From assembly GCF_902196125.1 (NCBI RefSeq), contig NZ_CABIKG010000015.1, positions 1 through 45,864 on the forward strand: a stretch of DNA of 45,864 nucleotides, in the 5' to 3' direction. Positions 23,921 through 31,724 of the stretch are shown here, piece by piece. Source of the DNA: Helicobacter suis. Its GTDB lineage: Bacteria > Campylobacterota > Campylobacteria > Campylobacterales > Helicobacteraceae. The notes below the pieces were generated by a model. That model was not told the DNA's origin. It did not search any database and saw only the letters and a list, made by a program, of their open reading frames with translations. Both the position numbers and the translations under genes were made by a program. The first letter of the stretch is position 1; the number at the start of each line of letters is the position of its first letter.

Positions 23921-26900
23921 CTAGCCCCCTAAATTATACCGATCAATCACTTCAATACTTTTTTTCATGACCCCTAAGTTTTTATACAAATCTAAATCCC
24001 CGATGATATAAAACTCCTCTTTGGCTCTTGTAGCAGCAACATTGACAATATTAGGCTCACTCACTGCCCAAGAAGCCGCCCCTTTAGAATTGACATCAGC
24101 ACCTAAAACAAAATACACAATCTTGGCTTCTTTACCTTGAAAAGTATGCACGGTACCCACATCTCTTTTATGCTTAAAACCCAAATCTTTTAAAGATTCT
24201 GCAAGCTTAAAAGCGACATTTCTAAAAGGTGAAATCACATAGATTGCGTCTTTGTTTTCTTGATCTTTGATACCATTTGGTGTGGCTTGGAGTTTTAGAT
24301 TTGCTTCTAATTGCTTTTTAATGAGTTCTTTTAAAAAATCTGCTTGTTCTGGTACAAACTTGTCATGGGCGTGCCCTTTGATATCATAAAATTGTGCTTT
24401 GCCTTTAGCTTTATCTTTATCCTTACCCTGCACCATTAAATCATCATAAGAAATGGCATTGGATATATCAAACATAGGGCTATTACAGCGCCTATGCACC
24501 CATAAGGGAATGCCTATGTACTCCCCTTTCTTATTTTTATAACCATAGGGGTTAATATAATCCATAATGCTTTGTACGGAGGTTTCATCACTTAAAAAAT
24601 GCTCTGTTACATCGTATTTTCTAGCAATGATATTGATCATGCTTGGGTGCAAACTTAACACAGGTTTAATTTGTGAAGGATCGCCCACTGCCATAACTTT
24701 TTGGCTTCTAAAGAGTGCGCCCACACAACTTTGAGGCACGGCCTGCCCCGCTTCATCAATAAATAGATTGCCAATAAAATTTGTCTCTCTACCCAAAGCA
24801 TTAAACATGCGTTGCAAACTTGCAAAAGTGGTGCCAATAACCGGGATAGCTAGATTAATCCAATGAAAAGCCCCCTTTAATAACTCTTTGCCATTTTCCT
24901 TATCTTTGAGTTTATAAGCATTGCCCCATATTTGCTTAGCATTTCTTAGATTGTCTAAATTATCCAGTAAAAACTGCTTTTTAACCCCTAAGGCTAGCAA
25001 AAATAGCTGTCCTTGCAATTTTCTAAAATCTGCATCAAACCAAGGGTTGGATTTTTGCAAGTCTTCATAGGATAGAGAAAAATCTAAAGGTTTAATCGTG
25101 CTATCCTGAGTGTTTAATAAATGGGTTATTCTTTGTTCTAAGTTTTGCAAGTACTGCTTGCCTTGTGTGATAAATTGTTTAAAATCCTCTTGTAGGGTTT
25201 GTTTAGCTTGCTCTATATTTGTTAAATCTTGCAAACGCTGTAATTCTGCAAAGAGGCGCTTATAGTATGCGTGGCTTCTATCCTTTTGTTGGGTAAAACC
25301 CCTAATGTGTTGTAAAATTTGCCATTCTTGTTCTATGTGTGATCTAAAACTAGAGGTTTTAAAAAGCCGGGCAAAAAGGCCGGGGCTACTAGATTTTAAA
25401 ACCCGTCGTTGCTCTTGTAAAGCCTGTAAATTTGTATCCAAGCTAGTTAATTCTTCTTGAATCTGTACTATCTCTTGCTTTAAAGCTTGCTTTTTTGTTT
25501 CCAGATTGGTTTTATTATGCTCTAGTTCATAGAGTTTTGCATCCAATTCATTCTGTTTTCTAGTTTTAGCACTTTCAAAGTCTTTTTTCTTAACAATATA
25601 CTCTTGTTGCAAATGGGTAAACTCAGCTAAGTTCTGGCTATATCTTTGCATTTTCTGACGCTTGCTATCTACAGAGTCATAGAGAGCTAAAAAAGCCTTG
25701 TAGATATCAAAACAATCGCCCTTAGTATCATCACTATCATCTTGAAAATCCAAAATATCTGAAAAATCTATACCAATGGGGAAATGCGCTTTAATGTAGG
25801 CTTTAAGCAACATCTGGCATGCATGCTTTAAATCCTGTTTGTTGGATAAATCCTGTAGGGTCTCTACCACTGCCCCTATTTTTTCTAATAACTTTTTAAT
25901 ATTAGCAGATGCCCCGCCCTCTAGCGCAAACAAACCCCAATTTTGTTCCCCCTCACTATTAGCCACTTTTATAAAATAGTCTATCTTTTCTGCTAATTCT
26001 TTAAACTCTCCAGCAATTTCCTTACTTTTAGGTAAGTCCTTGACAATATTTTGCACCGCCCCATTGTTAGAGCTAGCCACTAATATATTTTTATTCGTTA
26101 TACTCTCAGGCAAAAGACCTAGTTCAGCCATTTCTATTTTAGACATTCTGCATTTTGTATCACTCTTAATCACTTTATCTTTTAATTGTGTAATCTCATA
26201 GGCCTGTTTTACAATGAGCTCTGCAAAAATATCTTTTAAAAGCGTGGTTTTACCCGTACCCGGAGGGCCATTAACACTTCTTAAAGCCCCGTTGTTTTCA
26301 TCTATGGCAATGTTTAAAGCCACTTGTTGCATGAAAGAAAGAGCGTATTTACTATCAGCCACAAAACGCCCTAGAGGATATTTTTTAGGCGCTAAGAGCT
26401 CGTTAAACAAACTAGGGTTAAAGTCAGGTGAATTACTTTTGCTATCACAATTCTTTTTATCTTTACTAAATTCACTAAAGTAAGTGGTGAGATTTTGGTT
26501 GTCTAAACCTTTAGCTATCTGTAAATCTTTAACAAAGAAAGAATGTAAATGGATCAATTCTGCATCTATATTCTTGAGTAAGGCAAATCTAAAATTATCC
26601 TTATCTACTTGATATTTTGCATAAAGTGCTGCAAAGAGTACATCAAACCCTTCCTCCTCAAATTGTGTTTGTAAGGTATGGCTAAGTTCCTCTTCATAGG
26701 CTTGCATATCCTCTATTAGCTCGCCCTTTTCATACACATAAGCGCACATGGTATAAAAAGTCTTTTCCTCTATAAAGTTTAAGTCTTTGTCAAATACAAG
26801 AGCCAAGCTAAATTTATCGCCCTTAATGATGTCATCATTTTCATCTTCAACGGGGATATTGTACTTTTCTCTAAAAATCTGCACGACTTTCTCAAAAGCA

Positions 26901-27130
26901 AAAATGCCAAAATAACACACAAGCCCCATTTTCTTATCATCTTGTATTTTTTGTCTCTCTTTAAATCTTTTTAGCTCGTTTAAAAAATATAGTTTGTAGT
27001 CTCTTTGGCTAAACTCAGAGTCAGATATGCCAAGAGGTTTTAATTTTTTATCTCTCTTATCAATATTGCCCTCACTTAAATGTTCTACAACAATGTAGGC
27101 ATCTAAAATATTTGTCTTAAGATTTTGCAC
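23921..27130 (-). CDS. Large superfamily 1 (Upf1/DNA2-like) helicase with coiled-coil insertion
   Basis: The protein has 1069 residues. Motif I is NGPPGTGKTTLLKDI (about 286-300) and motif II is LFIDEAGQAVPQS (about 786-798); this DEAG form is typical of Upf1/DNA2-like SF1 helicases. Motif III-like MAVGDPSQIKPV follows. Further motifs are WVHRRCNSPMFDISN, GTVHTFQGKEAKIVYFVLG (motif V, about 988) and VNVAATRAKEEFYIIGD (motif VI, about 1030). Motifs I and II are separated by about 490 residues that include a long charged coiled coil (about 510-680). The N-terminal 280 residues have no motif I recognise. No nuclease motif is evident. Its substrate is unknown. Its place in a decayed, mobile-looking zone next to a broken gene is compatible with a defence or DNA-repair function. 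It stands alone, so no partner supports either. The gene is intact. Confidence 0.8.
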   Translation of the reverse strand: MQNLKTNILDAYIVVEHLSEGNIDKRDKKLKPLGISDSEFSQRDYKLYFLNELKRFKERQKIQDDKKMGLVCYFGIFAFEKVVQIFREKYNIPVEDENDDIIKGDKFSLALVFDKDLNFIEEKTFYTMCAYVYEKGELIEDMQAYEEELSHTLQTQFEEEGFDVLFAALYAKYQVDKDNFRFALLKNIDAELIHLHSFFVKDLQIAKGLDNQNLTTYFSEFSKDKKNCDSKSNSPDFNPSLFNELLAPKKYPLGRFVADSKYALSFMQQVALNIAIDENNGALRSVNGPPGTGKTTLLKDIFAELIVKQAYEITQLKDKVIKSDTKCRMSKIEMAELGLLPESITNKNILVASSNNGAVQNIVKDLPKSKEIAGEFKELAEKIDYFIKVANSEGEQNWGLFALEGGASANIKKLLEKIGAVVETLQDLSNKQDLKHACQMLLKAYIKAHFPIGIDFSDILDFQDDSDDTKGDCFDIYKAFLALYDSVDSKRQKMQRYSQNLAEFTHLQQEYIVKKKDFESAKTRKQNELDAKLYELEHNKTNLETKKQALKQEIVQIQEELTSLDTNLQALQEQRRVLKSSSPGLFARLFKTSSFRSHIEQEWQILQHIRGFTQQKDRSHAYYKRLFAELQRLQDLTNIEQAKQTLQEDFKQFITQGKQYLQNLEQRITHLLNTQDSTIKPLDFSLSYEDLQKSNPWFDADFRKLQGQLFLLALGVKKQFLLDNLDNLRNAKQIWGNAYKLKDKENGKELLKGAFHWINLAIPVIGTTFASLQRMFNALGRETNFIGNLFIDEAGQAVPQSCVGALFRSQKVMAVGDPSQIKPVLSLHPSMINIIARKYDVTEHFLSDETSVQSIMDYINPYGYKNKKGEYIGIPLWVHRRCNSPMFDISNAISYDDLMVQGKDKDKAKGKAQFYDIKGHAHDKFVPEQADFLKELIKKQLEANLKLQATPNGIKDQENKDAIYVISPFRNVAFKLAESLKDLGFKHKRDVGTVHTFQGKEAKIVYFVLGADVNSKGAASWAVSEPNIVNVAATRAKEEFYIIGDLDLYKNLGVMKKSIEVIDRYNLGG

Positions 27131-27310
27131 CGCTTATACCTCTTAAGCTACTTTTTGTTAGGTTGCAGTGTAGCAAACACAGGTTAATATACTTAAAAAA
27201 TGCTTATATATCTGCTTTGAAGAACAAAGTTTTACACGCTACCTAAAATCCCTTTAATAACTTTTTTTTGGATAATAAAGTTTATTAAGAATCTCAAAAG
27301 GCTATTTAGC

Positions 27311-27354
27311 TACAATGCGGAGTTTTTGTTAAATTCCATAAGGGGGTCTGCTTG
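27311..27354 (+). promoter_or_regulatory. Promoter, ribosome binding site and TTG start ahead of the 10-bp repeat
   Basis: TACAAT (27311-27316) is a -10 box and AAGGGGG (27340-27346) a strong Shine-Dalgarno. TTG (27352-27354) follows at 5 bases and starts MPKLPVFNSLKFS directly into the tandem repeat. The rest of 27131-27351 holds no other gene I can support. Confidence 0.55.
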
Positions 27355-27372
27355 CCTAAGTTGCCTGTTTTT

Positions 27373-27474
27373 AATTCTCTCAAATTCTCTCAAATTCTCT
27401 CAAATTCTCTCAAATTCTCTCAAATTCTCTCAAATTCTCTCAAATTCTCTCAAATTCTCTCAAATTCTCTCAAA
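27373..27474 (+). repeat. Tandem repeat of a 10-bp unit (about 10 copies) in a coding leader
   Basis: CAAATTCTCT is repeated nine times without a mismatch at 27381-27470, with a partial unit before (AATTCTCT) and CAAA after. Ten is not a multiple of three, so each gain or loss of a unit shifts the reading frame. The array is open in all three plus-strand frames, and 30 bases encode QILSNSLKFS. It lies between a well-formed translation start (TTG 27352) and the Sel1-repeat protein frame. Confidence 0.9.
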
Positions 27475-27569
27475 ACACCCCCTCTAATCTAAATTGTAAA
27501 TCTTGCCGTCTCTCTTTTACTCTATTTAGCTCTTGGGGTGTTGTTTTAAAGTCTAGTCTTTGTTGGTTA

Positions 27570-28370
27570 TTGGTGTTTTGCTTATTGGGGGCTGTGCCAC
27601 TGAAGGCTTTAGAGCCAGTTAATCCTTCATTGCAACAAGGATTAGTCAAACAGGCAAATCCGGGAATTTCTGAAAAATGCATAAACGGGCAACGGCTCTT
27701 TAATACTTTTCCTTCCGTTGCAATGCTCATAGCAGCCTCAATTGCTTGTGCCCCACCAGATCACATCAAATTAAACTCTCATGTACAAGAGGGATTAGTG
27801 TATCAAAGCCTGCAAAAAGACGAGCAGGCCTACCAAGCTTTTAAAGCTGCATGGAAAGAGGGGGATTTGTTTGGCACAGCGCTTTTAGGAACTGCATACT
27901 TAGATGGCAAGGGAGTGCAAAAAAACATTGCAAGAGCAGAGACTTATTTTAACGAGGTGTTAAAAAACCATGAGGCAAGAAAGCATACAATATGGACAGA
28001 AAAACAAGACTATTACGCACATAGACCAGTAATTTTCGCAGCAATTACAGCGCGCTTAGGGCTTGCTCAAATCTATGAGTCTACAAATCCAAAAGAAGCA
28101 CTCAAGATGTACGAGCGCGTTCCTACATCTGCACAAGTCTATTTTTTACCCGTTTTTTTCCATACTGGTATCCATTTAAAATCTCTCAATGCAAATGATT
28201 TTGAGCCCTATGCAAGGGAGCTAGTTGGCTTTGCTCTTTATAAGATAGGCATGGCCTATAAAGAGGGTCGTGGCGTGAAAGTCGAGCTTAAAAAGGCCAC
28301 TGAGTTTCTTAAAAAAGCGGTGGATTTTGGGAATGACAAGGCTATAGAGGCTTTGCGAAGTTTGCAATAA
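27570..28370 (+). CDS. Exported Sel1-repeat protein, probably phase-variable and OFF as sequenced
   Basis: The frame that carries the protein includes SLCWLLVFCLLGAVPLKALE (a signal-peptide core; the first usable codon is TTG 27570). It then has a region with two cysteines (KCINGQRLFNTF and SIACAPPDH), a TPR/Sel1 pair (VQEGLVYQSLQKDEQAYQAF, GTALLGTAYLDGKGVQKNIA) and a C-terminal Sel1 unit (KIGMAYKEGRGVKVELKKA). TTG 27570 has no binding site. The only good start upstream is TTG 27352, which enters the 10-bp repeat one frame away and stops at 27490-27492. One additional repeat, or two fewer, would join it in frame. The frame is open without stops from 27375 through the repeat. The neighbour at 28380 is a paralogue. 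Function unknown. Confidence 0.65.
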   Translation: MVFCLLGAVPLKALEPVNPSLQQGLVKQANPGISEKCINGQRLFNTFPSVAMLIAASIACAPPDHIKLNSHVQEGLVYQSLQKDEQAYQAFKAAWKEGDLFGTALLGTAYLDGKGVQKNIARAETYFNEVLKNHEARKHTIWTEKQDYYAHRPVIFAAITARLGLAQIYESTNPKEALKMYERVPTSAQVYFLPVFFHTGIHLKSLNANDFEPYARELVGFALYKIGMAYKEGRGVKVELKKATEFLKKAVDFGNDKAIEALRSLQ

Positions 28371-28379
28371 AGGAAAGAC

Positions 28380-29168
28380 ATGAAAAATTATTTATTAAAA
28401 AGATGGGCGGTATGCTTTGTCTTAATTTTGCTTGTGGTAGGAATACCCTTAAGAGCAGGGGGGGTTAGCACATTCCTAGCAACAAGGGAGGCTAGCGCTC
28501 TTGTACAAGAAGGAATGGCAGAACAGAGTCAGGGGCGATATGAACAAGCCTATCAAGCCTACAAAACAGCCCATGATAAAAAAGAGGATTTAGGCACAGC
28601 GCTTTTAGCAACCTTACTATACCAAGGACTTGGGGTAAAGGCCGATCCCTTTGAGGCAAAAACTTTATTTGAGTCGGTTTCGCGTAACTATGAAGCAGCT
28701 TTTCGCGAATCGCTTTTGCGTAGCAAGAATATGATTGGTACGACCATGTATGTAGCGCAACTCGTAGTGGATTTAGGGTTTGCTGATATGATCTCAAAGG
28801 GTATAGGCATGAAAAAAGACCCTAAAAAAGCGCTGAAGATGTATCGGGAAATCTTGCTTAAAGATATTAAAGCATCAGCCAGTATGACGGCTCTAAGTAA
28901 AACCCATTGGAGTCTTACAGTGAGCTTATTTACCCTGCCCTTCTCTCACACCATTGATCTTAAACATCTCGATGTACGGGATTTTAGTAAGTTTCCTATA
29001 ACAAGGCACTTTGCAGGTGTTGCTCTTTATAGGGTTGGCATGGCTTATAAAGAGGGCATTGGCACAAAAGTCAAACCCAAAAAGGCTATTAAGTTTCTTG
29101 AAAAGGCGGTGGAATTTGGAAATGAGGAAGCAATGAAGCCTTTAGAGTCTTTGCGCTCAAGGCGCTAG
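28380..29168 (+). CDS. Exported Sel1/TPR-repeat protein
   Basis: The protein has 262 residues from ATG 28380, with AAAGGAAAG upstream and only 9 bases after the previous gene. The signal peptide is RWAVCFVLILLVVGIPLRAGG. Repeats: ALVQEGMAEQSQGRYEQAYQ, GTALLATLLYQGLGVKADPF, a degenerate middle, then RVGMAYKEGIGTKVKPKKA and EFGNEEAMKPLESL. It shares its N- and C-terminal repeat units with the gene at 27570, so they are tandem paralogues. Sel1-like repeats mediate protein-protein contacts; the partner is unknown. The last 60 bases and the sequence just after are copied at 29743-29860. Confidence 0.78.
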   Translation: MKNYLLKRWAVCFVLILLVVGIPLRAGGVSTFLATREASALVQEGMAEQSQGRYEQAYQAYKTAHDKKEDLGTALLATLLYQGLGVKADPFEAKTLFESVSRNYEAAFRESLLRSKNMIGTTMYVAQLVVDLGFADMISKGIGMKKDPKKALKMYREILLKDIKASASMTALSKTHWSLTVSLFTLPFSHTIDLKHLDVRDFSKFPITRHFAGVALYRVGMAYKEGIGTKVKPKKAIKFLEKAVEFGNEEAMKPLESLRSRR

Positions 29169-29225
29169 CTGTGGCGAGTAATGCAGAGGTAGAATTGAAA
29201 AAAATCATTTCTTATTTTTGTGATA
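29108..29225 (+). repeat. Direct repeat, copy A (end of Sel1 gene plus downstream spacer)
   Basis: About 118 bases starting GGTGGAATTTGGAAATGAGG recur at 29743-29860 with about 85-90 percent identity by eye. The repeat includes the last codons (EFGNEEAMK.LESLRSRR), the TAG and about 55 bases beyond. Confidence 0.8.
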
Positions 29226-29253
29226 TGAAATATCTCGTATTGAGGAGTTTAAC

Positions 29254-29451
29254 ATGAGCTTTGGGGGTATTGTGCTAATTGTGATTATTGGCGTATTTGG
29301 CATTATGGTGATCGGAGCTATTATAGAGCTTTTTACAGAAGTAGGGCGTGTCTTTGAAGAGTTTTTCAAGTCGCCTGTCTCTGTAACAGTTTTTGTGGTT
29401 ACTGTAGTTACATTGTTGGCTATTTCCCACTATATTTTGCGGTGGTTTTAG
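29254..29451 (+). CDS. Small membrane protein with two hydrophobic helices
   Basis: The protein has 65 residues from ATG 29254, with TTGAGGAG upstream. Helix 1 is about 5-26 (GIVLIVIIGVFGIMVIGAIIEL) and helix 2 about 42-62 (VSVTVFVVTVVTLLAISHYIL). Between them lies a short amphipathic loop with acidic residues (FTEVGRVFEEFFKS). It sits inside the Sel1 cluster after an intact Sel1 gene. I do not recognise it. The hairpin shape is compatible with a small toxin, holin-like or regulatory membrane peptide, but nothing here proves any of these. Confidence 0.6.
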   Translation: MSFGGIVLIVIIGVFGIMVIGAIIELFTEVGRVFEEFFKSPVSVTVFVVTVVTLLAISHYILRWF

Positions 29452-29572
29452 GAGTCTGCTATGCGGGAAGTCAGGCGGATGAATATTACAGACTAACAAA
29501 GTCTTATGATAATAAATAAAGATTATGGTAGATCTGTATTCTAAAAGTCTTAATTTCAGAGGAGAATAGAAA

Positions 29573-29802
29573 ATGTCAGAGGATATTTTGGGTGTAGCAT
29601 TAAAAGCTTTGGGGGTCATGTATGAGAAGGAGGAGGGTGTGGAAAAAGATTTGTAAAATCTAAGGAGTATTCCAAAAAGGCCTGTGATCTAGGATTTAAA
29701 GATGCGTGTAGTAAACCTTTTAGTTTGTGGCGCCTTCTTTCAGGTGGAATTTGGAAATGAGGAGGCGATGAAGTCTTTAGAGTCTTTGCGCTCAAGGCGC
29801 TA
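29573..29802 (+). pseudogene. Sel1-repeat remnant
   Basis: ATG 29573 (GGAGAATAG upstream) reads MSEDILGVALKALGVMYEKE and then EGVEKDL before a TAA. The next frame continues VKSKEYSKKACDLGFKDACSK, which is the second half of the same Sel1/Hcp-type repeat including its two cysteines. After that the sequence joins copy B of the direct repeat, encoding VEFGNEEAMKSLESLRSRR and stopping at about 29802. It is a frameshifted leftover, probably from unequal recombination among the Sel1 genes. Confidence 0.6.
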
Positions 29803-29860
29803 GCTGTGGCGAATAACGCGAAGGCAGAGTTGAAAAAAATAATTTCTTGTTTTTGTGATA
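29743..29860 (+). repeat. Direct repeat, copy B
   Basis: This is the second copy of the 118-base segment at 29108-29225, about 635 bases downstream. It contains the same Sel1 C-terminal codons and stop, then the spacer ending TTTTTGTGATA. Confidence 0.8.
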
Positions 29861-29965
29861 CTCTACCTAGTGGTAACACACTCCCCGCGCTAGTTTTTTA
29901 GTTAAGCATCGTTTTTACTTGTGATAAACCCCCTAAAGCCTTTGAATAACCGCTAAGTTAATGAA

Positions 29966-31261
29966 TTAGCCCACAATCCTACCTAGCAACACTCCCTCCC
30001 CATAGGTATGACAAAGGGCTTTATAATATCCCGGTGGGGTTTGTTCAAGCAAACTTTCATTAATTAAAATCTCTCCATCAATTTCTAAACCCCAACGCCT
30101 ATCCCTTGCTTTTAAAAACAGCCCATCTTCACTTAACCCCTCTACAATCACATCTAAAGTCTGCCCCACAAGCCCTTGCATAGAGTTTTGTACTTGTTGC
30201 TCAATAAGGGGGTTAATTTGATTCAAACGGGCATTAATATCCTCCTTACTTAATTGTGGCCATTTAAAAGCTGCTGTGTTTTCCTCAGCACTGAAGGCAA
30301 AAAGATTAATGCGATCAAAACTAAAACTCTGTAAAAAGTCTTGTAATTCCTCAATATCGCTACTATTTTCATGCGGGTGGCCTAGTAGTAGCGTGGTGCG
30401 TAAAAAGCAATTGGGGATAGCGCGCATGGCTTCTAATAGTTTAAGGTGATTAGCTTTATTAGAATTACGCCGCATGGTTTTTAACATGCGATCTGAAATG
30501 TGTTGGATAGGCATGTCAAAATAATTAGCAAAGATAGGCGAGTTAGCAATACTCTCTATAAGTTTTAAAGTGGTGGAGGTAGGATAGAGATAAAAAATGC
30601 GCGCGCTTTTAATCATTTGCTGCGCATCAATGGCTTTAATGAGTTTGATTAGCCCGTCTTTGATATTTTGATCTAAGAGATAAGAGCTAGAATCTTGGGC
30701 AATAAAGCTAATATCGCTAAAGCCCTGTTTGGCTAAAATTTCTACCTCTTTTAAAATGCGATCAATACTCTTGCTTTGTAAACGCCCCTTAAAGCTAGGA
30801 ATGGCACAGAAACTACAATTTTGATTGCACCCCTCAGAGAGTTTAACATAAGCATGGACTTTTGAACCGGTGATTGTGCGTTTTTGCTCTCCAGCTAAAA
30901 AAACCCGCTTAGAAAATTGGCTTTGTTTGCTCATTAAAAGCGCATCGATTCGATCATAATCGCCTACACCGGTAAAAATATCAATTTCGGGTAATTCTGC
31001 TGCTAATTGCTTTTTATAGCGCTCACTCAAACACCCACTAGCAACCACTAACGCCCCCTCTTTGCGTCCATTAATAGCCTCTAATAAAACGCGTACACTT
31101 TCCTCTTTAGCCGCTTGGATAAACCCGCAAGTATTAATGATGATCACATCAGCTAGATTAATCTCTTGGGTGAGATCATAATTAGCTAATCTACCTAACA
31201 TCACCTCGCTATCAACCAAGTTTTTAGAACAGCCTAGAGAAACTAAATACAGCTTAGGCAC
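29966..31261 (-). CDS. rimO: Ribosomal protein S12 methylthiotransferase RimO
   Basis: RimO is a radical-SAM enzyme that adds a methylthio group to the conserved Asp of ribosomal protein S12. I start it at GTG 31261 (MPKLYLVSLGCSKN), which has AGGAGG 4 bases upstream and overlaps the stop of the preceding gene as TAGTG; this gives 431 residues. The N-terminal cluster cysteines are in SLGCSKN, NTCGFI and GCLSERY. The radical-SAM motif CNQNCSFCAIP (CxxxCxxC) and the C-terminal TRAM-type domain (LVGQTLDVIVEGLS) follow. RimO rather than MiaB is indicated by LGCSKNLVDSE. Confidence 0.94.
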   Translation of the reverse strand: MPKLYLVSLGCSKNLVDSEVMLGRLANYDLTQEINLADVIIINTCGFIQAAKEESVRVLLEAINGRKEGALVVASGCLSERYKKQLAAELPEIDIFTGVGDYDRIDALLMSKQSQFSKRVFLAGEQKRTITGSKVHAYVKLSEGCNQNCSFCAIPSFKGRLQSKSIDRILKEVEILAKQGFSDISFIAQDSSSYLLDQNIKDGLIKLIKAIDAQQMIKSARIFYLYPTSTTLKLIESIANSPIFANYFDMPIQHISDRMLKTMRRNSNKANHLKLLEAMRAIPNCFLRTTLLLGHPHENSSDIEELQDFLQSFSFDRINLFAFSAEENTAAFKWPQLSKEDINARLNQINPLIEQQVQNSMQGLVGQTLDVIVEGLSEDGLFLKARDRRWGLEIDGEILINESLLEQTPPGYYKALCHTYGEGVLLGRIVG

Positions 31262-31716
31262 TAACCCTCCTGTGTGTCTACTTCCCAAAAGAAATCAATC
31301 CACGAAGTGGCTTCTTTAAGGATATAATCTGCTTTAAAAGACGCGCTTTTATGGGCAAAGAGTACCGCACTTTTAAAGCGCACCTGTGGGTATTGGCGCG
31401 TTAAAACTTCTAATACGCCAATAAAGCTCTTCCCGCTATCTACAATTTCATCAACGATTAAAACTTCTTCATGTTGTGGTTTAATAAGCGGAATATTTTC
31501 AATCTCTAAATTGCTTTGGGTACGATCTAATCCATAAGAACTAGCATTAATGGCATAAATAGCCTTAATATCCCAATAAAGCCCTAGAAAATGCGCTAAA
31601 GTCATGCCCCCGCGTAAAATTGCAATGAGCGCTTGGGGTTTAAAATCTTGCTCTATTAATTTAGCTAAACGCACCACATCTTGTTTAAAATCCGGGTAGG
31701 CATAATATAAACGCAT
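31261..31716 (-). CDS. gpt: Purine phosphoribosyltransferase (xanthine/guanine type)
   Basis: This is a nucleobase salvage enzyme that joins a purine base to PRPP to give the nucleotide. It has 151 residues. The PRPP-binding motif VLIVDEIVDSGKSF is around 85-98, and the N-terminal ALIAILRGGMTLAHFL forms the active-site loop region. The C-terminal WIDFFWEVDT is like the bacterial Gpt substrate-binding end. The position between rimO and the class V aminotransferase equals H. pylori HP0735, annotated gpt. The exact base preference cannot be read from sequence. A purine permease gene also lies in this window. Confidence 0.8.
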   Translation of the reverse strand: MRLYYAYPDFKQDVVRLAKLIEQDFKPQALIAILRGGMTLAHFLGLYWDIKAIYAINASSYGLDRTQSNLEIENIPLIKPQHEEVLIVDEIVDSGKSFIGVLEVLTRQYPQVRFKSAVLFAHKSASFKADYILKEATSWIDFFWEVDTQEG

Positions 31717-31724
31717 GGCTTTCC

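Noticed and set aside
27373-27474. Ten-bp repeat as a CRISPR array or iteron origin
   Set aside because: Units are directly adjacent without spacers, and no replication initiator gene is near. The layout with SD and TTG favours a coding-frame repeat.
27470-27730. 86-codon minus-strand frame ending at the repeat
   Set aside because: Antisense to the Sel1 protein start; no signal of its own.
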